6,526 bases of DNA from an uncultured Clostridia bacterium (GTDB lineage: Bacteria > Bacillota > Clostridia > Christensenellales > Borkfalkiaceae): the NCBI GenBank assembly GCA_947177495.1, contig CAMWUS010000080.1, positions 1 through 6,526 on the forward strand, in the 5' to 3' direction. Positions 1 through 4,478 of this stretch are shown one piece after another. Position 1 is the stretch's first letter, and the number at the start of each line of letters is the position of its first letter. Position numbers and translations under genes: made by a program. The notes below the pieces were generated by a model. That model made no database searches. It worked only from the letters and a program-made list of their open reading frames with translations, and was not told where the DNA came from.

Positions 1-113
1 GGATAGTTGCTGTCCTGCGTGCGCAAAAATAAATTACAGCCTGTAAGCGTGAACGCAAAAATGCCCGATATGAATAATGCGAGCGTTAAGAACAATGCCC
101 TCTTTTTCCTCAT
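1..113 (-). CDS. N-terminal part of a lipoprotein (runs off left edge)
   Basis: The first 37 codons of a minus-strand gene are present; the rest lies beyond the left edge. The start ATG (111-113) follows a strong ribosome binding site, GGAGG (minus strand, 119-123), at 5 nt spacing. The translation begins MRKKRALFLTLALFISG and has a classic type II signal peptide: basic residues 2-5, a hydrophobic core at about 6-22, and the lipobox LTGC at 23-26. C26 would be lipidated, and the mature protein would be anchored to the outer face of the cytoplasmic membrane. A good promoter lies just upstream (168-196). The mature domain is not in the window, so function cannot be assigned. A longer plus-strand frame overlaps this region but lacks a ribosome binding site. 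Confidence 0.8.
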   Translation of the reverse strand, partial: MRKKRALFLTLALFISGIFAFTLTGCNLFLRTQDSNY

Positions 114-167
114 GGTATCCTCCGTTCCGATTATTTTCAAAACTTTAATATTAAGTAATACAAAGTT

Positions 168-196
168 ATTATATCATAGCCCACAGGAATATGCAA
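168..196 (-). promoter_or_regulatory. Sigma-A promoter of the lipoprotein gene, extended -10
   Basis: On the minus strand, TTGCAT (191-196) and TATAAT (168-173) are separated by exactly 17 bp. TGA directly before the -10 makes an extended -10 element. Transcription would start near position 161, giving a leader of about 48 nt before the lipoprotein ATG. The -35 lies 1 bp from the T-tract of the preceding gene's terminator. Confidence 0.75.
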
Positions 197-197
197 C

Positions 198-230
198 AAA
201 AAACGCCTGCAAAAATATTCCTTACAGGCA
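198..230 (-). terminator. Probable terminator of the metallophosphoesterase gene
   Basis: Read on the minus strand, GCCTG (225-229) pairs with CAGGC (205-209) around a 15-nt loop, extendable by one T-G pair, and is followed by G and six T (198-203). It lies about 80 nt after the metallophosphoesterase stop codon. The stem is short and the loop long, so it may be weak. Confidence 0.55.
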
Positions 231-308
231 TTTTCAAATAATTTTGTTTAGGTTTCTTAATTACACCCAATATGAAACGGCGTGCAAAGCCACGGAGCAC
301 ACAACAAG

Positions 309-1013
309 TTAAGAAAAATCGCCGATTTCCATGAGAGAAAATTTGAGCTTGTCGCAAGAGGTGAGGTAGTACCATATACCCTCGCGCTCGCTTTTGAGCG
401 GATAATAGGTTGCGCCGTGCAAGTGCCCGAACACGACCTTTTCCGCGCCGTTTTCTTCAAACAGCTCGGTGAACAGAGTGGGCTCTTTTTTTACGTTCAT
501 AGGCGGATAGTGCATAAGCACGATCAGCCTGTCACCCTCTTCTCGACAGGCACGCACTTCGCGGAAAGCAAGACGAAAGCGCTCCGCTTCGCGCAAATAT
601 AGCTTTTCGTCGTGCTCGGTAAAATCGGTACAGCCGGGGCACGTCCACCCGCGCGAGCCCGCAATGAGCAGGTTGCCGAATTTCACGCAATCGTTTTGCA
701 GAAAATAAAAGCTATCGTCGGGTGCGGCTTCGCGAACGCGCGAAATGGCGCTCCACCAATAGTCGTGATTGCCGCGCACGAACACCTTCTTGCCGGGAAG
801 CGACGCGAGGGATTGCAGATCGTAGTAGCCCTCTTCGGGTTTCATACCCCAAGAGGTATCCCCTCCCACGAGCACAATATCCCCGTCCGTGACCTTTTCC
901 CGCCAATCGGCTTTTATTTTTTCGAAATGCCCTTCCCACTCCGCGCCGAATACGTTCATCGGCTTGCTGGCAAGTCCCGAAAGGTGCAAATCGCTGATTG
1001 CGAAAACCTTCAT
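309..1013 (-). CDS. Metallophosphoesterase (calcineurin-like phosphoesterase fold)
   Basis: A 234-residue single-domain protein with the full set of dinuclear-metal phosphoesterase motifs in order: D8 and H10 in ISDLHLSG, D52 in GGDTSW, N82-H83-D84 in RGNHDYWW, H168 in LMHYPP, and H197/H199 in GHLHG. These are the usual metal and catalytic ligands, so it should hydrolyse phosphoester bonds in the cytoplasm. There is no signal peptide. Proteins of this size and pattern are common in Bacillota, where many are loosely annotated as protein phosphatases; the physiological substrate cannot be told from sequence. The start is fixed by the DxH motif close behind Met1. No Shine-Dalgarno sequence precedes the ATG, and the -10 box TATACT ends only 9 nt upstream, so the mRNA may be leaderless. 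It is probably monocistronic, with a terminator at 198-230, and belongs to the chromosome beside the element. Confidence 0.93.
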   Translation of the reverse strand: MKVFAISDLHLSGLASKPMNVFGAEWEGHFEKIKADWREKVTDGDIVLVGGDTSWGMKPEEGYYDLQSLASLPGKKVFVRGNHDYWWSAISRVREAAPDDSFYFLQNDCVKFGNLLIAGSRGWTCPGCTDFTEHDEKLYLREAERFRLAFREVRACREEGDRLIVLMHYPPMNVKKEPTLFTELFEENGAEKVVFGHLHGATYYPLKSEREGIWYYLTSCDKLKFSLMEIGDFS

Positions 1014-1022
1014 AACGAAAAA

Positions 1023-1051
1023 AGTATAACACTTTTGCGCAAAAAAGTAAA
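1023..1051 (-). promoter_or_regulatory. Promoter of the metallophosphoesterase, leaderless arrangement
   Basis: On the minus strand, TTTACT (1046-1051) and TATACT (1023-1028) are 17 bp apart. Only 9 bp separate the -10 from the ATG at 1013, so transcription would start about 3 nt before the start codon. The gene also lacks a Shine-Dalgarno sequence, which fits a leaderless message. The -35 matches consensus at only 4 of 6 positions. Confidence 0.45.
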
Positions 1052-1101
1052 ATGAAATGCGGGAAATTGCGGCGACTTCCCCAAATTGACGAAATTTACG
1101 C

Positions 1102-1130
1102 TTGACAACCTTTTCGTTTTCGGTTATAAT
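1102..1130 (+). promoter_or_regulatory. Perfect consensus promoter of the tRNA-Gly gene
   Basis: TTGACA (1102-1107) and TATAAT (1125-1130) are both exact consensus hexamers at the optimal 17 bp spacing. Transcription would start near 1137, about 23 nt before the mature tRNA 5' end. Such a strong promoter is typical of stable RNA genes. Confidence 0.85.
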
Positions 1131-1159
1131 AGGAGCACGATTGAAGTATAACTTAATAT

Positions 1160-1234
1160 GCAGGAATCGCCTAGCGGTATGGCGTCAGCTTCCCAAGCTG
1201 ATTCCGGCGGGTTCGACTCCCGTTTCCTGCTCCA
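1160..1234 (+). tRNA. tRNA-Gly, anticodon CCC, CCA encoded
   Basis: The cloverleaf folds completely. The acceptor stem is GCAGGAA (1160-1166) with TTCCTGC (1224-1230). The anticodon stem is TCAGC (1185-1189) with GCTGA (1197-1201), closing the loop TTCCCAA with anticodon CCC at 1192-1194, which reads GGG glycine codons. The T arm is GCGGG/CCCGT around TTCGACT (1212-1218). The discriminator base is T1231 and CCA is encoded at 1232-1234. The length is 75 nt including CCA. An ideal promoter lies upstream and a terminator follows directly. It is the likely integration target of the element to its right, whose integrase gene converges on it. Confidence 0.95.
1207..1234 (+). other. Probable left attachment site in the tRNA 3' end (inferred)
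   Basis: An integrase gene ends 84 bp away, so the crossover core most likely lies in the T arm and acceptor 3' end of the tRNA. Tyrosine integrases that target tRNA genes often cross over there and rebuild the gene with an identical element-borne 3' end. I found no second copy of this sequence in the window, so the right attachment site must be beyond 6526. The exact core cannot be bounded without it. Confidence 0.5.
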
Positions 1235-1239
1235 AAGTT

Positions 1240-1283
1240 GCCCGTTTTCGAGGAAGAACACCCCGAAAACGGGCTTTTTCTTT
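1240..1283 (+). terminator. Strong intrinsic terminator downstream of tRNA-Gly
   Basis: GCCCGTTTTCG (1240-1250) pairs perfectly over 11 bp with CGAAAACGGGC (1264-1274) around a 13-nt loop. It is followed by TTTTTCTTT (1275-1283). It starts 6 nt after the tRNA CCA. Read on the other strand the stem has no T-tract, so it should stop only rightward transcription, protecting the convergent integrase gene from tRNA read-through. If the attachment core is in the tRNA, this terminator is brought by the element. Confidence 0.88.
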
Positions 1284-1317
1284 GCAAAAAAGGCAGTTCC
1301 TCACCACCTACAAACCT

Positions 1318-2583
1318 TTATTCTTCCGAATTGTCGCATACATTGTCGCACAAATCGTAAAATATCTTCGCGCCCTCTTTCAAAAGGAACTCATCGGATA
1401 GGTCGGTGTAGGCATCGCCAAGCTTGCCGAGCGAATGCCCTACGAATTCCATGCGGGCAACGTCCGCAACGCCGCACTCATGACAACGGGTGTAAAAGGT
1501 CGTCCGCAAATCATAGAGCTTATGATTTGGCAGTATATTTTTGATTGCTTTCCACATGGACTTATGGCACGGGAAACGGAGTTCTTCGCCCCCTTCGAGA
1601 TAGGGGCGAAGCATGGGAATAATCGGAATTCGCTTGTACTCTATTCTTTTCGTCTTTCTCTTGCTGTTCACCGCGATAATGAATTTACCTTCAATCTTAG
1701 CCGTGCCATATTCGTTAGGGCGCAATCCTGTATACAGCGCGACCGCAAAACAACGTTGATATTCCGTTCCCGCCGTTCCCGCGAGCAACGCTTTTTCCTC
1801 TGCCTTTGTGAGTGCCGAGCCGTGTTCGCTTTCGTAACTCTCTTTTACGACGATAGCAAGCGGATTTGTGGCTATGTAATTGTGCGCGATCGCAGAATTG
1901 AAAATAACGTTCATGAGAGAATAGAGCTCGTTTACCGTTTTGTTTTTTCCTTGCGCGGCTACGTCGTCGAGCAATTTTTGACAACGCGCGGGTGTGATGC
2001 GCTTTAACGGCAACGACCCGAAAGCGGGCTTCAAATAAAAGTTGTAGCGTTGCAAATCGTTTTTCAGCGTTTCCGCCGCGACCTTGCGCTTTCGGAACGT
2101 TTCAAAGTAATACGTGGAAAATTCGTGAAAGTTGGAAGCCGCATTCGCTTCACTTCCGAATTCTTCGGCAATTCGAAGCTCTTCCAAAAACTTTTTCCTT
2201 GCTCGCTCGAAATTATTGCTTGAAGCGTAAATGTTGTAACCCTCGCTTCGGCACCTCAGTTCGTAGTTATACACCTCCTTCCCCCCGCGAATACAGCTTA
2301 GCCGTTTATAGGCTCTTACCGTACACCCGCCAAGGACAAATAATTTTCGAAATCTAATCGGCATATGTGAAATCTCCTTTTTCGTGAATTTCACAAAACC
2401 GTCTACACAACCGTTATCAAAAGAGGGCACGTCGTTTTCCGCGCCGTGCTCCTCTTCCATTTGCCGCCGAAGGGCGGCGAGCTCGGAGGAAATCGTTTCG
2501 ATTTCCTCCTTTTTTTGTGCGTTGCCCGCATTCAGCGTTAAAAGCTGAACGCTTAAAAATAGCAACCGTTCTGCATTGTTCAT
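1318..2583 (-). CDS. int: Tyrosine-type site-specific integrase
   Basis: The recombinase expected to insert and excise the element. Numbering from the start chosen here (421 residues): residues 1-50 form a charged, heptad-like helix; about 75-135 resemble an arm-type DNA-binding domain; about 150-240 are the SAM-like core-binding domain; and about 255-405 are the catalytic domain. Catalytic residues are R288 (TGLRPNE), a beta-hairpin lysine in NSKRKTKR, R360 (YDLRTTF), H383 (VGHS) and the nucleophile Y392, nine residues after that histidine. The usual HxxR histidine is tyrosine (Y357). An ATG at 2589 is possible, but the GGAGG at 2593-2597 is only 3 nt from it and 9 nt from the ATG at 2583, so I prefer 2583. 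The repressor gene ends 70 bp upstream on the same strand, so both may share a transcript. Confidence 0.93.
   Translation of the reverse strand: MNNAERLLFLSVQLLTLNAGNAQKKEEIETISSELAALRRQMEEEHGAENDVPSFDNGCVDGFVKFTKKEISHMPIRFRKLFVLGGCTVRAYKRLSCIRGGKEVYNYELRCRSEGYNIYASSNNFERARKKFLEELRIAEEFGSEANAASNFHEFSTYYFETFRKRKVAAETLKNDLQRYNFYLKPAFGSLPLKRITPARCQKLLDDVAAQGKNKTVNELYSLMNVIFNSAIAHNYIATNPLAIVVKESYESEHGSALTKAEEKALLAGTAGTEYQRCFAVALYTGLRPNEYGTAKIEGKFIIAVNSKRKTKRIEYKRIPIIPMLRPYLEGGEELRFPCHKSMWKAIKNILPNHKLYDLRTTFYTRCHECGVADVARMEFVGHSLGKLGDAYTDLSDEFLLKEGAKIFYDLCDNVCDNSEE
1330..1350 (-). repeat. Two direct copies of ATTGTCGCA, possible integrase arm sites
   Basis: ATTGTCGCA occurs at 1330-1338 and 1342-1350, a 12-bp period inside the last codons of the integrase, where it encodes CDNVCDN. 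Short direct repeats about 100 bp from the crossover core are where arm-type integrase sites often lie. The repeat could equally be a chance coding duplication. Confidence 0.35.
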
Positions 2584-2617
2584 TTCCATGAACCTCCGTA
2601 AGTGTATTCACCGCAAG

Positions 2618-2627
2618 GGTGTACACC
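2618..2627. promoter_or_regulatory. Palindrome GGTGTACACC at a possible integrase promoter
   Basis: A perfect 10-bp palindrome lies between the repressor stop and the integrase start. On the minus strand, TTGTAT (2653-2658) and TACCAT (2629-2634), 18 bp apart, could form a weak promoter starting within the palindrome. A related GGTGAATACAC follows towards the integrase. This may be an operator for separate integrase control, but the promoter match is poor. Confidence 0.3.
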
Positions 2628-2659
2628 TATGGTAACAGCACGGATTTACGATATACAAT

Positions 2660-3043
2660 TTATTTTAAACCGAGCATATTTTCAAGCATGGCAATAGCGG
2701 TTTTTTGCGTTTCTGTGCCGTACTTTTTCCCGATTTTCCGAAAGAGTTGCAACATATCGTCCTCTATCGGCGTTACGGTCACTCGCGCGGTATCGCTCCA
2801 CCCTGCCGCCCGTTCTTCGTCGGAGATAATAACGCCGCCGAGTTTGTCCGAACGCCCAAGAAGGTAATCGGTCGACACATGGAAATATTCCGCAATTTTT
2901 ACTAATTTCTTAGCGGGCGGAATACGGTCAGTACTTTCCCACATTCCAACACTCCCAACCCCAACATTTAAAGCTTTGGCTAATTGGGCTTGTGAAAAGC
3001 CCCTTTCCTCTCGAAGTTCTTTCAATTTTAACGAAAAGTTCAT
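2660..3043 (-). CDS. Xre-family (cI-like) transcriptional repressor
   Basis: A 127-residue DNA-binding regulator. Residues 4-62 are a lambda-repressor-like domain: LKELREERGFSQAQLAKALN gives helices 1 and 2, the helix-turn-helix spans about 17-37, and STDYLLGR closes the domain as in many Bacillota repressors. Residues 70-127 are a shorter C-terminal part without a visible S24 peptidase motif, so self-cleavage is not indicated; release of repression would need another signal or an antirepressor. The reading frame stays open upstream to an ATG at 3088, but only the ATG at 3043 has a well-placed ribosome binding site (GAGGTG), and the upstream part covers operator and promoter DNA. It probably binds the three TCAY-N5-GTGA sites in the adjacent intergenic region, controlling itself, the integrase downstream and the rightward early genes. 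Confidence 0.92.
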   Translation of the reverse strand: MNFSLKLKELREERGFSQAQLAKALNVGVGSVGMWESTDRIPPAKKLVKIAEYFHVSTDYLLGRSDKLGGVIISDEERAAGWSDTARVTVTPIEDDMLQLFRKIGKKYGTETQKTAIAMLENMLGLK

Positions 3044-3060
3044 GTTACACCTCATTGCTA

Positions 3061-3088
3061 ATGGTATCACAAAAAGTGAAAATCGCAA
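3061..3088 (-). promoter_or_regulatory. Candidate leftward promoter for repressor and integrase
   Basis: On the minus strand, TTGCGA (3083-3088) and TACCAT (3061-3066) are 16 bp apart; each matches consensus at 4 of 6 positions. Operator 1 fills most of the spacer. The hexamers are weak, so the assignment rests partly on position and on the operator. Confidence 0.4.
3067..3079. promoter_or_regulatory. Operator 1, perfect palindrome TCAC-N5-GTGA
   Basis: TCACAAAAAGTGA has perfect 4-bp half-sites around an A5 centre. It lies within the spacer of the candidate leftward promoter, so binding would repress the repressor's own gene. Together with the preceding TA it is, inverted, a one-mismatch copy of the core of the other two operators. 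Confidence 0.7.
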
Positions 3089-3107
3089 ATATTTTTAATT
3101 TAAACAC

Positions 3108-3120
3108 TCATTTTTTGTGA
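3108..3120. promoter_or_regulatory. Operator 2, TCAT-N5-GTGA
   Basis: TCATTTTTTGTGA is the core of a 21-bp block (3102-3122) repeated exactly at 3133-3153. Its centre (3114) is 41 bp from operator 1 and 31 bp from operator 3, close to four and three helical turns. All three sites therefore face the same side of the DNA, which suits cooperative repressor binding. Confidence 0.7.
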
Positions 3121-3127
3121 TAGACTG

Positions 3128-3155
3128 TTGACAAACACTCATTTTTTGTGATAAT
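3128..3155 (+). promoter_or_regulatory. Rightward early promoter of the PP-loop gene
   Basis: TTGACA (3128-3133, exact consensus) and GATAAT (3150-3155, 5 of 6) are 16 bp apart. Transcription would start near 3162, about 29 nt before the ATG at 3191. Operator 3 lies in the spacer and touches the -10, so repressor binding should block this promoter. Confidence 0.7.
3139..3151. promoter_or_regulatory. Operator 3, TCAT-N5-GTGA, over the rightward promoter
   Basis: The same 13-mer as operator 2, inside the exact 21-bp repeat at 3133-3153. It overlaps the spacer and first bases of the -10 of the rightward promoter, a position expected to exclude RNA polymerase. Confidence 0.7.
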
Positions 3156-3190
3156 ATACTAACAAAAACGGAGCGGGGCGGAGCGTTGAT

Positions 3191-3967
3191 ATGAAACGTT
3201 ATCTTTCATGGAGTGGCGGAAAGGATAGTTCGGCAAGCATCGTTCTTTGTTATGAGAACGGCATACCGCTTGACGGAGTTATTTTTTCGGAGGTCATGTT
3301 CGACCACTCCCGCAACATCAGCGGCGAAAATCCCGAACATATCGAATGGATTTACAATACCGCCATTCCGATTATTGAGCGCATGGGATACTCGGTTAAT
3401 GTAGTCCGTGCCGAAAAAGATTATGTTGGCTTGTTCCATACCCGAATAACACGTTCAAAACAAGCGGAAAGAATTGGTAAGAAGTATGGCTTCCCGTTAG
3501 GCGGAATGTGTTTCGTAAATAGCCAACTAAAAGTTGGTTCTATAAAAAAGTTTCAGAAACATTTGGATTTACACGAGTCAGTTATTGGTATCGCATACGA
3601 TGAGCCCGAACGTTTAAGCCGCTTGAAAGAAAACAGTGTTAGTGTTTTAGCGCAGTACAAAGTATGCGAACGTGATACTTATGAGCTTTGTCGGCGATAT
3701 AACTTGCTTTCACCGCTTTATGAAAGCAAGTCGCGCGGTGGGTGTTGGTTCTGTCCAAATTGTTCCGTAAAAGAATTTGCGAGATTGAAAAAGTATCACC
3801 CCGAATTGTGGGACGAATTAGAGAAGCTTTCTCATGACCCCGATATTGTTAAGCAAGGATTTAAGTACGCCAGAACCTTTGCAAGCGTGAACCGCGAAGT
3901 AGATTTAATCAACAATCAAATTTCTATTTTTGAGTATATGAAGGAGCAACACCATGTGGAGCTGTAA
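3191..3967 (+). CDS. PP-loop, PAPS-reductase-like protein with Cys cluster
   Basis: A 258-residue cytoplasmic protein of the phosphoadenosine phosphosulfate reductase / adenine-nucleotide alpha hydrolase superfamily. The N terminus WSGGKDSSAS (7-16) is the PP-loop that binds the pyrophosphate of ATP or a related nucleotide. C107 in GGMCFVN and C185, C188, C191 in GGCWFCPNC (CxxCxxC) could together hold an iron-sulfur cluster or zinc. Similar proteins are frequent in phages and mobile elements of Bacillota and are related to DndC-type enzymes, but I cannot assign a reaction; true sulfate assimilation is unlikely because no companion genes are present. Tandem GGAG motifs lie upstream of the ATG, the nearer at 7 nt spacing. 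It is the first rightward gene, transcribed from the operator-controlled promoter, and overlaps the next ORF by 14 nt. Confidence 0.88.
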   Translation: MKRYLSWSGGKDSSASIVLCYENGIPLDGVIFSEVMFDHSRNISGENPEHIEWIYNTAIPIIERMGYSVNVVRAEKDYVGLFHTRITRSKQAERIGKKYGFPLGGMCFVNSQLKVGSIKKFQKHLDLHESVIGIAYDEPERLSRLKENSVSVLAQYKVCERDTYELCRRYNLLSPLYESKSRGGCWFCPNCSVKEFARLKKYHPELWDELEKLSHDPDIVKQGFKYARTFASVNREVDLINNQISIFEYMKEQHHVEL

Positions 3968-4196
3968 AAAGAATTGCGGATATTGGGAAGAACGGGCGGC
4001 AGGTTGTAGCTTAGACTACAACGCCGAAACGCTGTTTCGTTTATGCCCGTGCTACTCCATAGCCGTTACGCACGCGCGCGCAGAACCTGCGCGCGAGGAC
4101 GGCAAACAACGTCGCCAAATTCCAGGGTCAACGAACGGTGCGAACAACCGGTCGCAAGGTCTTGGGTCAACGAGCTGCGCAAAACAGTGCGGTTAA
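3954..4196 (+). CDS. Small Cys-rich hypothetical protein, coupled to PP-loop gene
   Basis: An 80-residue ORF starting inside the last codons of the PP-loop gene (14-nt overlap), with a good ribosome binding site AAGGAG (3941-3946) 7 nt before the ATG; this suggests translational coupling. Residues 1-36 look like a small metal-binding protein: C4, C8, C18, C31 and C33 in a MWSCKKNC...CPCYS pattern. From about residue 38 the composition changes to polar, Arg/Gly/Ser/Asn-rich sequence with two 13-residue imperfect repeats around GST (about 54-78) and two more cysteines (C75, C79). This tail could be a natural low-complexity extension or out-of-family read-through after a truncation. I know no function; its position suggests it works with the PP-loop protein. 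Existence of the N-terminal part is well supported, the tail less so. Confidence 0.6.
   Translation: MWSCKKNCGYWEERAAGCSLDYNAETLFRLCPCYSIAVTHARAEPAREDGKQRRQIPGSTNGANNRSQGLGSTSCAKQCG
4075..4095 (+). other. GC-rich hairpin within the small Cys-rich ORF
   Basis: CGCGCGCAG (4075-4083) pairs perfectly with CTGCGCGCG (4087-4095) around a 3-nt loop. No T-tract follows, so it is not an intrinsic terminator. It sits where the ORF changes from Cys-rich to low-complexity sequence. Confidence 0.6.
4111..4189 (+). repeat. Imperfect tandem repeat, about 39-40 bp, two units
   Basis: Unit 1 is about 4111-4150 and unit 2 about 4151-4189. GTCGC begins both, GGGTCAACGA is exact at 4125-4134 and 4164-4173 (39 bp apart), and a TGCG block follows in each. 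The 39-bp offset keeps reading frame and gives a 13-residue protein repeat with GST in each unit. Confidence 0.55.
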
Positions 4197-4478
4197 AATC
4201 GAAGTCAAACGGGAAGCCCGTTTCGGCAAATAAACCAAGAGCCCGAAGGCAGGGCGCGCACCGTATCCCCTATTGCGGCGCAATACCCTGCCTCGGGAAA
4301 GGAGGCAAAGAAAAAGCATAACGGTAACACTCACCCCCCTTATTGTATCCCGAAAAACAGGGTTTCGACGGCGGCGATCGAAAGAAAATCCCCGGACGCA
4401 AATCCCTATTAAACGGGAACTGAACCACAACCCCCTGCGGGCGGGCAATCCCGCAAATTCAAAAATCAAGGAGAAAAA
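4197..4478 (+). other. Gene-free region with several hairpins, unexplained leader
   Basis: No convincing gene lies between the small ORF and the membrane-protein gene. The strand carries AAACGGG/CCCGTTT (4207-4223), the long bulged stem at 4242-4297, TTTCGA/TCGAAA (4363-4383), and GCGGG/CCCGC (4441-4454) competing with TGCGGG/CCCGCA (4436-4455). None is followed by a T-tract. I saw no good sigma-A promoter, so the surface genes may be read from upstream through this region, which would then act as a long structured leader. It matches no riboswitch class I recognise. Confidence 0.5.
4242..4297 (+). ncRNA. Possible structured RNA element with two-level stem-loop
   Basis: CCCG (4242-4245), a bulged A and AGGCAGGG (4247-4254) pair with CCCTGCCTCGGG (4286-4297): 12 bp with a single bulge. 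Inside, TATTGC (4271-4276) pairs with GCAATA (4280-4285) directly on top of the 3' strand, leaving a 16-nt single-stranded segment on the 5' side. Immediately after the stem is AAAGGAGG (4298-4305), a perfect Shine-Dalgarno-like sequence with no start codon at a usable distance. It could be a cis-regulatory RNA, a small RNA or a remnant. Confidence 0.4.

Noticed and set aside
7..312. Plus-strand open frame of 101 codons at the left edge
   Set aside because: No ribosome binding site and unconvincing protein; it overlaps a minus-strand lipoprotein start with ideal signals, a promoter and a terminator.
1435..2007. Plus-strand open frame of 190 codons inside the integrase
   Set aside because: Antisense shadow of a well-supported integrase; no protein motif.
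3102..3153. Two exact 21-bp repeats as a minimal CRISPR array
   Set aside because: Only two copies, 10 bp between them, overlapping promoter elements and containing a palindromic operator; no cas gene.
3191..3967. Assimilatory PAPS reductase or a complete DNA phosphorothioation (dnd) locus
   Set aside because: No sulfate assimilation or other dnd genes are present, and the Cys pattern is that of mobile-element relatives; only the superfamily is supportable.
4242..4297. Intrinsic terminator at the long bulged stem
   Set aside because: The stem is followed by AAAGGAGG, not by a T-tract; the minus-strand reading has no T-tract either.
4043..4321. Plus-strand open frame of 92 codons overlapping the small Cys-rich ORF
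   Set aside because: No ribosome binding site at the ATG and a basic, low-complexity translation; the frame starting at 3954 has a good site.
4358..4384. Resemblance to the 5' end of tmRNA (GGTTTCGACGG)
   Set aside because: Only about 10 nt match; no matching 3' tRNA-like half or tag-coding ORF nearby.
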